Assembly (NCBI GenBank): GCA_001516025.1
Contig: LOEU01000036.1
Span: forward strand, 105,836 to 169,835
DNA length: 64,000 nt
Origin: a bacterium BRH_c32
Lineage (GTDB): Bacteria > Bacteroidota > Ignavibacteria > Ignavibacteriales > Melioribacteraceae
Direction: 5' to 3'
Of this stretch, positions 27,124 to 36,840 are shown one piece after another. Position 1 is the stretch's first letter. The number at the start of each line of letters is the position of its first letter. Made by a program: the position numbers and the translations under genes. The notes beneath the pieces are model-generated. The model saw only the letters and a list, made by a program, of their open reading frames with translations. It was not told where the DNA came from and did no database searches.

Positions 27124-28243
27124 CCGATATATCATCTTCTACTTCGTTATTAGAAAAAGTATAAATTTCATTTCTGATTAATTCTAATGAATCTTTATCC
27201 TCGGGTATATTTTTAATAAACTCTAATAAGCGGGATTCGCCATATAATTCACCTTCAGGATTTCGGGATTCGGTAATTCCATCTGTAAAAAGAAAAATCT
27301 CGTCACCAGATTCAAGCGGCATTTCAATATTTTCATATTCTTCATTATTCGAGAAACCTAAAAGCAAGCCTTTTGAATGAACTGTTTTTACCTCTTTCCT
27401 CTTGAAAATTAATGGTAAATCTCCTGCTCCGGCATACTTAGCCACTTTCTTTTTTCTATCGAGAACTACAATCGTAAGAGTAACAAATACTTCAGAAATG
27501 CGTTCGTCTTTATAAACAGAATCATTAACTTTTTTAATTATTTCGCTTGGTTGAAGTTCCGTGGAAGAGGATTCTAATACGAAGCGTGTGGCACTTCTAA
27601 CATAGCCCGCATAAGCTACTGCAAAATACCAAGCTCCCCATCTTTTACCCATTACATCGCCGAACACAATTACCATCTGGTCTTCATCGACTTTCACATA
27701 ATCAATAAAATCTCCACCGGGAACATTTTTATATGGTTGATGCCAATGCCGAACAGAAAAATCAGAAAATGGCGGAACTTCATCCGGGACAACTTTTGCT
27801 CCCATCGAATCCGCAGCTTTCTGAACTTCATCAACTACTTTTACTCGTTCTCTTTCTAAACTTTTTAGTATTGCAGAAACTTTTGCAATAACAATTTTAG
27901 GACTTGCTGTTTTAATTATATAGTCTTCTATCTCAAGATCATATCCTTGAAGCACGTCATCTTCTTCCCCTTTAGCAGTGAGGAAAACAAATGGAATAGC
28001 TCTAAGCTCGGGGTCTTTAAGTAAATTTCTTCTAAACTCATATCCATCCATAACGGGCATCATTACATCACTTATGATAATATCGGGCATAATTTTTTGA
28101 GCTAAAACAAAACCTTCCTGCCCATTAGTTCCCACTTCAACCTTAAAACCCGCTTTAGTCAAATTATAAGAAAATAGTTTTGCTATATTAAATTCATCTT
28201 CTACAAGAAGGATGGTGCCTTTTGCGTTTTCGTTATTCATCAT
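27101..28243 (-). CDS. Response regulator with SpoIIE/RsbU-type PP2C phosphatase domain
   Basis: The start is placed at 28243 or 28240 (tandem ATGs), 7 bp after the upstream STAS gene stop, because the longer frame would run back through that gene. The product, about 380 residues, has a receiver domain (1-120, phospho-Asp in IISDVMMPVMDG) and a PPM/SpoIIE phosphatase (about 170-380: [53 protein letters not shown]). RsbU-type enzymes dephosphorylate STAS proteins, and a STAS gene is directly upstream. A receiver domain puts this phosphatase under two-component control. Confidence 0.92.
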   Translation of the reverse strand: MMNNENAKGTILLVEDEFNIAKLFSYNLTKAGFKVEVGTNGQEGFVLAQKIMPDIIISDVMMPVMDGYEFRRNLLKDPELRAIPFVFLTAKGEEDDVLQGYDLEIEDYIIKTASPKIVIAKVSAILKSLERERVKVVDEVQKAADSMGAKVVPDEVPPFSDFSVRHWHQPYKNVPGGDFIDYVKVDEDQMVIVFGDVMGKRWGAWYFAVAYAGYVRSATRFVLESSSTELQPSEIIKKVNDSVYKDERISEVFVTLTIVVLDRKKKVAKYAGAGDLPLIFKRKEVKTVHSKGLLLGFSNNEEYENIEMPLESGDEIFLFTDGITESRNPEGELYGESRLLEFIKNIPEDKDSLELIRNEIYTFSNNEVEDDISVISIKYL

Positions 28244-28250
28244 ATTTTTT

Positions 28251-28592
28251 TTAGTTATAAAAACTCTTAATAGCTGTTTGTAATTCGGAATATGTATCAA
28301 AGACTCTAAAAAGGCGAGTAAGTTCAAACATAGAACGCACTGCAGGCTGGAAGCCGACCAATTTTAAGTCTCCGCCTGTCTTAGCTGCTTTTTTGAGTGT
28401 ATTAACTAATACTCCGAGAAATGTAGAATCCATAAATGTACACGAAGAGAGATCGATAATAATTTTATTATATCCCAACTCGACTTTCTTATTAATCATA
28501 TCCTTTAATATTTCTGCCTCGCTTAAAGTAGCACGGTCATAATTAATTATCTCGACTAATATGTCATCAATTACTTCTTCGATTATGTTCAT
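28251..28592 (-). CDS. STAS-domain anti-sigma factor antagonist
   Basis: A 113-residue single STAS domain (SpoIIAA/RsbV type). The phosphorylatable Ser lies in FMDSTFLGVLVNTLKKA, preceded by IIIDLSS. In partner switching, the unphosphorylated form binds an anti-sigma kinase. It sits between the sigma-54 regulator gene (10 bp upstream) and the RsbU-like phosphatase (7 bp downstream), which should be its activator. No RsbW-type kinase is encoded nearby. Confidence 0.92.
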   Translation of the reverse strand: MNIIEEVIDDILVEIINYDRATLSEAEILKDMINKKVELGYNKIIIDLSSCTFMDSTFLGVLVNTLKKAAKTGGDLKLVGFQPAVRSMFELTRLFRVFDTYSELQTAIKSFYN

Positions 28593-28602
28593 TTTAATTC
28601 TC

Positions 28603-29970
28603 TCAATTAATTTTATATTTATCTAATAGGCGATAAAAAGTGGCTCTTCCTATTTTAAGTTTTCGAGCCGCTTCGACAATATTGCCTTCGGTAACCAATA
28701 GTGAATGGCGTATCGCTTCTTCTTTCAATTTTTCAAAAGGAATTATCGGAGCATCAAAAGAAAAATATTCACCTGAAATATTTACCATTGGTTGATCCCT
28801 TTTAACGACATGATCGGGAAGAACATCATTATCTATTACATCTTTATCTGTAAGGATCACACTTCTTTCAATCAAGTTTTCGAGTTCGCGTACATTCCCG
28901 GGCCAATCATAATCATACAATGTTTTTAATGCGGCTTTGGTAACACCCGTAATATTCTTATTCAATTTCTTATTGAAGATAGCAATAAAATGATTAATCA
29001 AAACGACAATATCACCGCGTCTTTCACGAAGCGGAATTATATTTATCGGGAAAGAACTAAGCCTATAAAACAAATCTTCTCTAAATAGTTTTTTATCTAC
29101 TGCGTCTTTAAGATCGATATTAGTAGCGGAGATGATTCTTACGTCCGATCTAAGGACTTCGTTTCCGCCGACTCTTTCAAATTCTCTATTCTGAATTACG
29201 CGCAGTATTTTTGCTTGAAGCGACATCTCCATTTCGCCGATCTCATCTAAAAATATAGTTCCTGTTTTTGCCAGTTCAAACTTTCCGATTTTCCTTTGAT
29301 GCGCTCCGGTAAAAGCACCTTTTTCATGTCCAAAGAGTTCGCTTTCAAGTAATTCTCTCGGAATTGAAGCACAATTAACTACAATAAAAGGATCGTTTTT
29401 CCTATTGCCATTATAGTGGATTGCGCGGGCGAAAAGTTCCTTACCTGTACCGCTTTCTCCTTGAACTAAAACTGTTATATCATTATCGAGAACTTTAGTA
29501 ACCATTTTAAATGCTTCTTGCATCTTTTTATCTGCCGATATGATATTATCGAAACTAAATTCTCTTTGTAAATTTTCTTTTAAGTTTTCAACTTCTCGTT
29601 GAAGGTCATAACTTCGGATGGCGTTCCTTACTGCAGGCTCTAATCTATTTTTATCGATCGGCTTAGGGAAATAATCAAATGCCCCTTGTCGGATAGATTC
29701 TAATGCCACTTCTATACTGCCTTGAGCTGATAGCATAACCACCGGTAGATTTAGATTTTTTTGTTTTATTTTTACTAAAAGATCAATACCGTTAATATCG
29801 GGCAGCATAATATCAAGCAGAACTAAATCGGGATTTTCATTTAATGAATTATAAGCATCCATCCCTTTAGTGAATGATCTTACATTATAGCCCCATTGAT
29901 TTTTAAGCCAATGAACAAGCATTTTTAATATTGATTCTTCATCATCAACAATAAATACTAATTTACTCAA
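28603..29970 (-). CDS. NtrC-type sigma-54 response regulator
   Basis: A TTG at 29970 is the likely start (MSKLVFIVDDEES), because AAGGG lies about 8 nt upstream; the GTG at 29979 would leave only 1 nt spacing. Domains: receiver (1-120, Asp in LVLLDIMLPDING), AAA+ activator (about 145-380, GESGTGKE and GAFTGA, the sigma-54 contact loop) and a Fis-type helix-turn-helix (EAARKLKIGRATFYRLL). The histidine kinase gene lies just upstream and is the presumed partner. It could activate the sigma-54 promoter found at 14880-14894. Confidence 0.93.
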   Translation of the reverse strand: MSKLVFIVDDEESILKMLVHWLKNQWGYNVRSFTKGMDAYNSLNENPDLVLLDIMLPDINGIDLLVKIKQKNLNLPVVMLSAQGSIEVALESIRQGAFDYFPKPIDKNRLEPAVRNAIRSYDLQREVENLKENLQREFSFDNIISADKKMQEAFKMVTKVLDNDITVLVQGESGTGKELFARAIHYNGNRKNDPFIVVNCASIPRELLESELFGHEKGAFTGAHQRKIGKFELAKTGTIFLDEIGEMEMSLQAKILRVIQNREFERVGGNEVLRSDVRIISATNIDLKDAVDKKLFREDLFYRLSSFPINIIPLRERRGDIVVLINHFIAIFNKKLNKNITGVTKAALKTLYDYDWPGNVRELENLIERSVILTDKDVIDNDVLPDHVVKRDQPMVNISGEYFSFDAPIIPFEKLKEEAIRHSLLVTEGNIVEAARKLKIGRATFYRLLDKYKIN

Positions 29971-29987
29971 GTTCCACACCCTTCATC

Positions 29988-31550
29988 TTATTTTGGTAAT
30001 CTTACAATAAAAGTTGATCCTTTATTTATTTCGCTTTTTACTTTTATTAAACCTTTGTGCAGTTCCACAATCTGTTTAACTGCGGTTAGACCGAATCCGG
30101 CACCCGTTATTTGAGTCCCCGGTCGATTAACTTTAGAAAATTTTTGAAAAAGTTTAGGAATCTCTTTTTCCGGGATACCTATTCCCGTATCGCTAATTGC
30201 TATCTCAATCTCTTTACCGAAATCTTGAGCAAGTACAGTAATTCTTCCGCCAATATTCGTAAATTTAATTGCATTAGAAAGTAGATTATATATTACCTTA
30301 GACATTCTATCTTTATCGGCTTTAATCACAAGGTCTTCATCGGGCAATGATCTTGTAACGCTCAATTTTTTTCCATCGATTGAGGGCTGAAGAGAATCGA
30401 CTATTTCATTAAGGAGATCATTGACATCGACATTAACTATCTTTAATTCTTCTTCACCCGATTCGAGTTTGGAGAAATCGAGAACATCATTTATCAGTTT
30501 GGCTAAACGCTTCCCTTCCGATAAAATAATGTTGGTAAATTCATTCATCATCTCTTTCGGAAGATCGGGATCGGAATTTATAGTCTCTGCAAACCCCACA
30601 ATAGAGGCAAGTGGTGTTCTTAATTCATGTGATATATTCGATATAAATTCGCTCTTTAATTGATTTAATTCTTCTAATAAAGTAATCTTATTTTTTGCTC
30701 TTTCTCTTTCGATAGAGATAATTCGGTTTGCTTCTACTAGCTTGGAATTAAGTTCTTTAATTTTTCGTTCGTCTCTTTTTCTTGTAGTGACGTTTCTGCC
30801 AATACTGAACATTCCCGTTATTTCGCCATTGGCGAACATCGGCTTAGCGTGGATTTCAAAAATCACTTCTTTATCGTATCGATCTATAAATGCGGTCTCG
30901 AAGATTGTAATTTCGTCTGAGGATAAAATTTTCTCGAAAGCCGAGGCAATCTTCGGCTCATCGTCTTTGGAAATATACTCTAAGAAATGCCGCCCGATCA
31001 TTTCACTTGGTGTATAACCTAGAACCGTAGCACCGCTTTTATTTACCATTGTAAAATATCCGAATCCGTCTAATATAAAGATTAAATCATCAGCAGTATT
31101 AATAAGAAGTCTGAATCTCTCTTCGGAGCGTTCGAGCCTTATCTGAATAATTTTTTCATCAGTAACGTCATTAATATATCCAACAATGCGTACGACTTCA
31201 TTATTTTTTATTATTGGAGTAGCACTATGCCTTATCCAATGCTCTTTATGGAAACGGTCTTTAATTCTATAATCTAATGTGAATTCTTCGCCCGACTTGG
31301 CTTTTCTGACAAATTCTTTGAAACGGGCAAAATCTTCCGGATGCACCGAGCGTGCCAATTGAGAATTGTCTTTATAAATCTCTTCCGGAGAATAGCCATA
31401 GATTGTCCTTACGGCATCGGAGATAAAACTGAACTCCGATAGATCTGCCTTTGTAGAATACGAAATAGTATGAATACTATTTAACGCTTCTCGTACACTA
31501 TTCTCAGCTTCATTATTTTTCAATATAGTTTTCCCGTCCGGATTTCCCAT
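29988..31550 (-). CDS. PAS-PAS sensor histidine kinase
   Basis: A 520-residue protein without transmembrane segments. Two PAS domains (about 20-140 and 145-260; FISDAVRTIYGYSPEEIYKD, LIFILDGFGYFTMVNKSG) precede the HisKA domain with the phospho-accepting His in FISNISHELRTPLAS, then the ATPase N box (VIYNLLSNAIKFT), G1 (DTGIGIP) and G2 (GAGFGLTAVKQI). It probably phosphorylates the sigma-54 response regulator downstream (8-17 bp away). The cytoplasmic signal is unknown. It is the first gene of the four-gene unit running to 27101. Confidence 0.93.
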   Translation of the reverse strand: MGNPDGKTILKNNEAENSVREALNSIHTISYSTKADLSEFSFISDAVRTIYGYSPEEIYKDNSQLARSVHPEDFARFKEFVRKAKSGEEFTLDYRIKDRFHKEHWIRHSATPIIKNNEVVRIVGYINDVTDEKIIQIRLERSEERFRLLINTADDLIFILDGFGYFTMVNKSGATVLGYTPSEMIGRHFLEYISKDDEPKIASAFEKILSSDEITIFETAFIDRYDKEVIFEIHAKPMFANGEITGMFSIGRNVTTRKRDERKIKELNSKLVEANRIISIERERAKNKITLLEELNQLKSEFISNISHELRTPLASIVGFAETINSDPDLPKEMMNEFTNIILSEGKRLAKLINDVLDFSKLESGEEELKIVNVDVNDLLNEIVDSLQPSIDGKKLSVTRSLPDEDLVIKADKDRMSKVIYNLLSNAIKFTNIGGRITVLAQDFGKEIEIAISDTGIGIPEKEIPKLFQKFSKVNRPGTQITGAGFGLTAVKQIVELHKGLIKVKSEINKGSTFIVRLPK

Positions 31551-31600
31551 TATAAGACAGATACTGTTTCAGAATATTACGAAATATAAGAAAATAACTT

Positions 31601-32728
31601 CTAAACAACAGTTCTCTTTTTGATAAAAGAGAAATAAGATACAAAAATGAGACAGATTATAGAAGAAAAGACCCAATATCCATAATCTTTATTCAATTCC
31701 AACATTAATGATCCGATAATTGGTCCCGTCATAGTACCTGCCCCATACATCATAATATAAAAACCATTTGCTTTGGGAATCTGATCCTTCCTGATTTTAT
31801 CCACGGCAAAATTTAATCCGAGTGTATATAACGAAGGGATTACTCCCCCAATCATAAGAAAAATTGCAATAAGTAGATAAAAATTATGTGTGAATACGGG
31901 AAGCAATATAAAAACCGATAAGATAAGTGCAATAGAAAGAATTAATTTCCTCTTATCCATTTTATCCGATAGATGTCCTATAAAATAGAGAATAACAATT
32001 CCGCCGATTACAAAAGAGGTCATAAAAATAGAGATGTCGGTTTCAGTAAATAAAGTTCTAAGACCAAATATCGGAAGAACGACTATTATTGATGATTCAA
32101 AAAATCCATAAATAAAAGAAGAGATTAAACTAAGGGGCGGCATATCGAATACTTTCATCGGGGCGGATTTTTCCTCTTCCTTCGTTATTACAATCTCCTC
32201 GAAATAGAAAAATTGAATTATGAGTACAATAAACATTATTGCGAAACTAACTACGAAAGGAAACCAATCGGCAATCTGAATAGTCCATATCAGCATTGTA
32301 CCAGTTGCTATTCCTATAGAAAGAAGAACTACATAAAGCCCTATATTTTTCCCTCTGTTTTTTTCTGTACTTATAGTATTGATGATTACTTCGGTACTAA
32401 CAAAAATAAAAGTGCCTCCAATACCCATTATAAAACGGAGCGGAAAAAGAAGATAAAGATTATACCAATAGATATGCCCAAGTGCGCCAAATGCCCAAAT
32501 TAATAGACCAATCAGCAGAATTTTTCTAACGTTGAATTTAGTAATTAAACTGCCCGTTAAAGGAGAGAAAATAAGAATACTAAGAAGACCAATTGTAGTA
32601 AGAACACCCGTTATTGCAGTTGGAGTGCCCGATTTTTCTAATAGAATCACAGTTACGGGTGTAACGAGCCCGAAACCAATTCCTCCGATTGTAATACCTA
32701 CGAGTGCGAGTAAGAAATTCTTTTTCAT
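31601..32728 (-). CDS. MFS transporter
   Basis: Start chosen at the ATG at 32728 (MKKNFLLALVGITIGG), since the in-frame extension to 32887 would overlap the U32 gene and has no helix. The 375-residue product has about 12 hydrophobic helices and the MFS loop motif GSLITKFNVRK after helix 2 (variant of GxxxDRxGRR) with GHLSDKMDKRK in the second half. The substrate is unknown; the family includes drug and sugar exporters. It is divergent from the U32 gene. Confidence 0.85.
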   Translation of the reverse strand: MKKNFLLALVGITIGGIGFGLVTPVTVILLEKSGTPTAITGVLTTIGLLSILIFSPLTGSLITKFNVRKILLIGLLIWAFGALGHIYWYNLYLLFPLRFIMGIGGTFIFVSTEVIINTISTEKNRGKNIGLYVVLLSIGIATGTMLIWTIQIADWFPFVVSFAIMFIVLIIQFFYFEEIVITKEEEKSAPMKVFDMPPLSLISSFIYGFFESSIIVVLPIFGLRTLFTETDISIFMTSFVIGGIVILYFIGHLSDKMDKRKLILSIALILSVFILLPVFTHNFYLLIAIFLMIGGVIPSLYTLGLNFAVDKIRKDQIPKANGFYIMMYGAGTMTGPIIGSLMLELNKDYGYWVFSSIICLIFVSYFSFIKKRTVV

Positions 32729-32844
32729 ATTCTCATAAATTGAATATCCAAATATAAGAGCAAATGCCTTACTTGCGATAGAGTTTTTAATTATATTAGA
32801 TGTCTTAAATAAAATCAACGAAACCGGAACACGAAAGGGAAGAA

Positions 32845-34056
32845 TTGAAGAAGCCAAAATTATTAGCCCCCGCTGGGGATTGGACAATGCTTGTAACAGC
32901 GATAAAAAATGGAGCAGATGAAGTTTATTTCGGTACCGAAAATCTTAATATGCGTTCCAAAGCAGAAAATTTCCAATTGGCAGATTTAGAAAAAATTGCA
33001 TCATACTGCAGAGAAAATAATGTAAAAACAAATCTAACGCTTAATTCTATTGTTTATGAAGATGAGATTAATTTATTAGATACTATATTGATAAAGGCAA
33101 AGGAAGCCGGAATCGATATGATAATTTGTTGGGATTTTGCAGTAATTCAAAAATGCAGAGAATTAAATATTCCTTTTTGTATCAGTACTCAAGCATCAAT
33201 ATCTAATTCTCAATCAGCAAAATTTTTCAAAGAGATGGGAGCGAGCAGAATTGTCCTTGCACGCGAATGTACTCTTGATAAAATTGAAGAGATTAAAAAA
33301 GAAGTGGATATCGAGATAGAGACTTTTATACATGGTGCGATGTGTGTCGCAATAAGCGGAAGATGCTTTATGAGCCATGACGTATTTAATAAAAGCGCAA
33401 ATAGAGGAGAATGTATCCAGCCCTGCCGAAGAGAATATGAAATAATCGATAAAGAGGAAGGGCATTCATTTATTCTTGGAGAAGATTATGTGATGTCTCC
33501 AAAAGATTTATGCGCAATAGAATTTATAGATAAATTAATTGAGGCGAAGATTGATATTTTTAAAATCGAGGGGCGGAAAAGAAGTCCCGAATATATCTCC
33601 AAGGTAGTCTCATCTTACCGCAAAGCAATTGATCAATACTTTGATGGCGAATTGACAGATGAGAAAAAAGCCGATTACTTAAAAGAATTAGAAAAGGTAT
33701 ATAATCGCGGATTCTCAACCGGATTTTATTTCGGAACTCCGGGAAGCGAAGAATTTTCTGATACTTACGGAAGCCATGCTTCAACCAGAAAAGTTTATCT
33801 GGGTAAAGTTCTTAATTATTTCAAAAAAGAAAGCGTGGGGCATATACGTATATTGTCGGGTGAAGTAAAAAAAGGAGAACAGCTTTATATCATTGGGGAC
33901 ACGACAGGAGTTGTGGAGCTTGAGCTTAACGATTTTTATTTTAACGATAAGCCCGCTGAATCAGCAGCCAAAGGGGAAGAGATAACATTCAAGTGCCCTG
34001 AGATAATTAGAACCAATGATAAAGTCTATAAGGTCGTAGCGGTAGAAAAGAAATAA
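32845..34056 (+). CDS. U32-family protein (RNA hydroxylation/TrhP-like)
   Basis: A 403-residue protein with the U32 core: PKLLAPAGDWTMLVTAIKNGADEVYFG at the N terminus and the signature ETFIHGAMCVAISGRCFMS, then NRGECIQPCRREYE with cysteines that in homologs bind a metal cluster. YegQ/TrhP and RlhA hydroxylate tRNA and rRNA; older annotation calls it a collagenase-like peptidase. The C-terminal ~80 residues are beta-rich. The start is a TTG with AAGGGA 7 nt upstream. Confidence 0.85.
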   Translation: MKKPKLLAPAGDWTMLVTAIKNGADEVYFGTENLNMRSKAENFQLADLEKIASYCRENNVKTNLTLNSIVYEDEINLLDTILIKAKEAGIDMIICWDFAVIQKCRELNIPFCISTQASISNSQSAKFFKEMGASRIVLARECTLDKIEEIKKEVDIEIETFIHGAMCVAISGRCFMSHDVFNKSANRGECIQPCRREYEIIDKEEGHSFILGEDYVMSPKDLCAIEFIDKLIEAKIDIFKIEGRKRSPEYISKVVSSYRKAIDQYFDGELTDEKKADYLKELEKVYNRGFSTGFYFGTPGSEEFSDTYGSHASTRKVYLGKVLNYFKKESVGHIRILSGEVKKGEQLYIIGDTTGVVELELNDFYFNDKPAESAAKGEEITFKCPEIIRTNDKVYKVVAVEKK

Positions 34057-34069
34057 TTATATTCAATAA

Positions 34070-34435
34070 TTATTTCCAGGTAAGGGTTCCGAAGCCGGGA
34101 TTAAAGCTTGAAATTGCATCATTCAAGACAGTAAATACTTTAAAAACTTTATCCATTCTTGTAAGAACGAACATAAGATTTGTAACTTCTTTATTATAAA
34201 CCAAACGAAGATCACCGCCCATAGTATTAGTTTTTTTCAATACCGAAACCATTGCACCGAGGAACGTAGAATCAATATATTCACAAATACTTAAATCAGC
34301 TATTAACTTAGTATTCCCATTATTTATCATCGAGATTGCGTAATCTTTAAATTCTACTGCTTTAGCCAAAGTTGCCCTGCTTAAGAAAATATGTATTACC
34401 GTTACATCACCAAATTTTTCTGCTTTAAAATCCAT
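34070..34435 (-). CDS. STAS-domain anti-sigma factor antagonist (second copy)
   Basis: A 121-residue STAS protein with the phosphorylation motif YIDSTFLGAMVSVLKKT. It is clearly related to the STAS at 28251-28592 (shared GGDL-LV and LTR---VF patterns). It stands alone, so its phosphatase and kinase must be elsewhere; the RsbU-like enzyme at 27101-28243 is a candidate. Its product would act in the same partner-switching layer. Confidence 0.9.
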   Translation of the reverse strand: MDFKAEKFGDVTVIHIFLSRATLAKAVEFKDYAISMINNGNTKLIADLSICEYIDSTFLGAMVSVLKKTNTMGGDLRLVYNKEVTNLMFVLTRMDKVFKVFTVLNDAISSFNPGFGTLTWK

Positions 34436-34740
34436 AAACCTATCTTAATTAAATAAATTGAAAGGGAAATATATGTATATTTAATCGAAATCCAAACTAA
34501 GAAAATTGTAGAAACTAACCGGATGATTAAGGAAAAGCGACTTCTTTAAAAAAAAGAAGGCGAAGAACATTTATCAAACTTTTGTTTCTTCGCCACTCTT
34601 AAGGACGGAGGATTACTACAGTAATAGCAATCCGTATGCCAATTATTTATTGCTTCTTAATAGAACTAAATTGAAGTTATTTAGTAGAACAGCTGCTTTT
34701 AGGTGCGAATATTTTTCGCACCAAACGAAATATATGCGTA
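34436..34740. other. Intergenic region with three hairpins
   Basis: This 305-bp region lies beyond the stop of the 34741-40903 minus-strand genes. GGTGCGAA / TTCGCACC (34702-34722) is a perfect 8-bp hairpin near the stop. A short dyad (ATTACT-ACAGTAAT) lies around 34612-34625. The strong terminator at 34548-34594 follows. No ORF or tRNA-like pattern seen. Confidence 0.5.
34548..34594 (-). terminator. Rho-independent terminator of the 34741-40903 genes
   Basis: A 9-bp stem GGCGAAGAA / TTCTTCGCC is followed on the minus strand by TTC and eight Ts. It is the last and strongest of the hairpins past the TPR gene. Confidence 0.8.
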
Positions 34741-35523
34741 CTAATTAAGCGGAAATGATAAACTAAATCGAACAGTTTCTTTTTCAAGACCAAGACTTAT
34801 CGGTTGATCTATAATTTGATTGTCGGAAAAAAACAACAAGTCTAACTGGCTCACAGCCCAAATAACAGCATACGATATGGCATATAAATTACGCGTTTTA
34901 TATGCATTATTATATTCATTATATTTTGCTTCTATCAGAAGTCTATTTGACTCGTTTAAATAAGCATCTTGCTTTTTATTGGTATCATTTGAATAATATA
35001 CAATAAGACCAATATTAATTAAGCTAAGTCCGGAATAGATAATAGATTTAGCGGTATTACCTACACCGAGATGACCCCAGCCGGGCAGCACTAAATTTTT
35101 AAAAATATTAGCACTATTATCAATGTATTTGATGACCGGCTTCTGATTAACATTTCCGGGAAGCAGTTCATCTATTCGATTGGCGATATTAAATTTCTTT
35201 TTTACTTCTTCAAATAAAGGAATAATAACGGGAGACATTTTAAGGGGACTGGGCGTATAGTTACTCCTAAGTTTTAAGATTTCCGCGAAACTTTCTTTAG
35301 CCGCATTTTCGTTATTTATGGAATAATATGATACCGCAAGTATCTCATATATATCTACTTTTTGTGAATCGCTTATCTCCGCCGATGCCAATAGATCGTT
35401 TGCCGTACGAATTACATTTTCGTATTCAAACGCCTCAAATTGAGTGCGAAGATTTTCGAGACTCGCTACCTGCGCCATACAAGTAATTGAGATAAAAAAG
35501 AGAAGAATAAAATATTTTTTCAT
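34741..35523 (-). CDS. Exported TPR-like protein with DUF5683-type membrane region
   Basis: The ATG at 35523 is preferred; it overlaps the stop of the Kelch gene (TGATG), so translation is coupled. A GTG at 35526 is possible. About 260 residues: signal peptide (1-19), a helical repeat region (about 25-110), and a hydrophobic stretch around 145-180 (LVLPGWGHLGVGN, then SIIYSGLSLINIGLIVYY), the pattern of DUF5683 proteins, with another hydrophobic segment near 220-235. Function unknown; its place at the end of the kinase/sigma-54 operon suggests an envelope target or partner. Confidence 0.6.
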   Translation of the reverse strand: MKKYFILLFFISITCMAQVASLENLRTQFEAFEYENVIRTANDLLASAEISDSQKVDIYEILAVSYYSINNENAAKESFAEILKLRSNYTPSPLKMSPVIIPLFEEVKKKFNIANRIDELLPGNVNQKPVIKYIDNSANIFKNLVLPGWGHLGVGNTAKSIIYSGLSLINIGLIVYYSNDTNKKQDAYLNESNRLLIEAKYNEYNNAYKTRNLYAISYAVIWAVSQLDLLFFSDNQIIDQPISLGLEKETVRFSLSFPLN

Positions 35524-36800
35524 CACTTAAGCAGTGCCATTTTTTTTGTAACAGAAAAATTCTCGCTGCTTAGCTTAACAAAATAGATTCCTGAACTCAC
35601 CTTATTACCATAATTATCATCTCCAGCCCAACTAAGCGAATGAGTGCCCGTAGCTGAAATGCCACTATATAGATTCTTTATATGTTCTCCGAGATAATTA
35701 TAAATCGATATACTGATTTTCTGTTCTTTACTTATATCAAATGATATGGTTGTTGAAGGATTAAACGGATTAGGGTAGTTTTGATGCAATTTTATTGATG
35801 TTGGTAGTTCTTCGGTTCTATCACGATTGCTAACCATAGTAGTATCGAAATAGATTTCAACGGCTCTTACTACTTCACCTTTAGCATCGCGCCCGCCGAA
35901 AACTGCAATTTTATTTTGATAGTTAACTGCCATAAAGTTTTTTCGCGCAAATTTCATTGGTATAAATTGTTTTACTTTTATCGAATCATTATTACCTATT
36001 TCCACCGATTCAACCGTAGAAAGTGCTGAATTAGTTTCATCATAACCACCGATAATTAATACTCTTCCGAGAAACTCATTATAGACCGCTGCGCCGCCTG
36101 CACGAGGAGAAAAAAGAGCTGCATCTAAATAATAATATTTCCGTTCGGTTATATTAAACTTTCTAATCCAGTTTTTAATGCCGTTATAAATACCGCCGAA
36201 AATAAAGATATCTTTTTTTACTATTGCAGTCATGTGCGCTTCGGGCTTATCGGCACTGCCTAAATCAAATTTAATACTCTCTTCTTTTGTTATAAGATTA
36301 TATTCTACAATGTATGGAAGAGTAACTCCCGAAATGGATGAATTGCCACCAATAATATATAGATTATCTCCTACGACGTGTCCTGTGGAAAAATTTCTGG
36401 CAAATGTTGGCTTACTATCTTTTACTACGGGATTAATATTGGTAAATTCAAAACTCTCTAAAGATTCTTTAATAGTAGAATTAGCTTGATTGCCTCCAAA
36501 ATAGATTGAACTTCCTTTATAAAAATCTGCTGATAATAAGTACCGCGCTTCTTTCATAGCGCCAACCATCTTCCAAATATTATTAACAGGGTCATATTCC
36601 TGAATCCAATTAACGGCACTTTGAAGTGAATCGGAATAACCTCCGATTATATAAAATTTAGGGGTTTTTAAATCGTTATTAAAAATTGCCGCACCACCGG
36701 AAACAGGATAGGGCATATTTCCCATCTGCCGCCATTCTCCTTGCCCCGATATTTCAGCTGCGGCAATTACTAATATTAATAGTGTAATTAGTTTTTTCAT
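35523..36800 (-). CDS. Kelch-repeat secreted protein with T9SS sorting domain
   Basis: A 425-residue protein with a signal peptide (ISGQ) followed by about six Kelch repeats (for example FYIIGGYSDSLQSAVNWIQEYDPVNNIWKM and RAGGAAVYNEFLGRVLIIGGYDET) forming a beta-propeller to about 325. The C-terminal 80 residues are the T9SS type A sorting signal (HQNYPNPFNPSTTISFDI ... KKMALLK). It should be exported and anchored on the cell surface. It lies between the Ser/Thr kinase and the TPR/DUF5683 gene in one apparent operon. Confidence 0.9.
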   Translation of the reverse strand: MKKLITLLILVIAAAEISGQGEWRQMGNMPYPVSGGAAIFNNDLKTPKFYIIGGYSDSLQSAVNWIQEYDPVNNIWKMVGAMKEARYLLSADFYKGSSIYFGGNQANSTIKESLESFEFTNINPVVKDSKPTFARNFSTGHVVGDNLYIIGGNSSISGVTLPYIVEYNLITKEESIKFDLGSADKPEAHMTAIVKKDIFIFGGIYNGIKNWIRKFNITERKYYYLDAALFSPRAGGAAVYNEFLGRVLIIGGYDETNSALSTVESVEIGNNDSIKVKQFIPMKFARKNFMAVNYQNKIAVFGGRDAKGEVVRAVEIYFDTTMVSNRDRTEELPTSIKLHQNYPNPFNPSTTISFDISKEQKISISIYNYLGEHIKNLYSGISATGTHSLSWAGDDNYGNKVSSGIYFVKLSSENFSVTKKMALLK

Positions 36801-36840
36801 AATAATAAACTTTTTATTTATTGTTCAATTTTTATACCAC

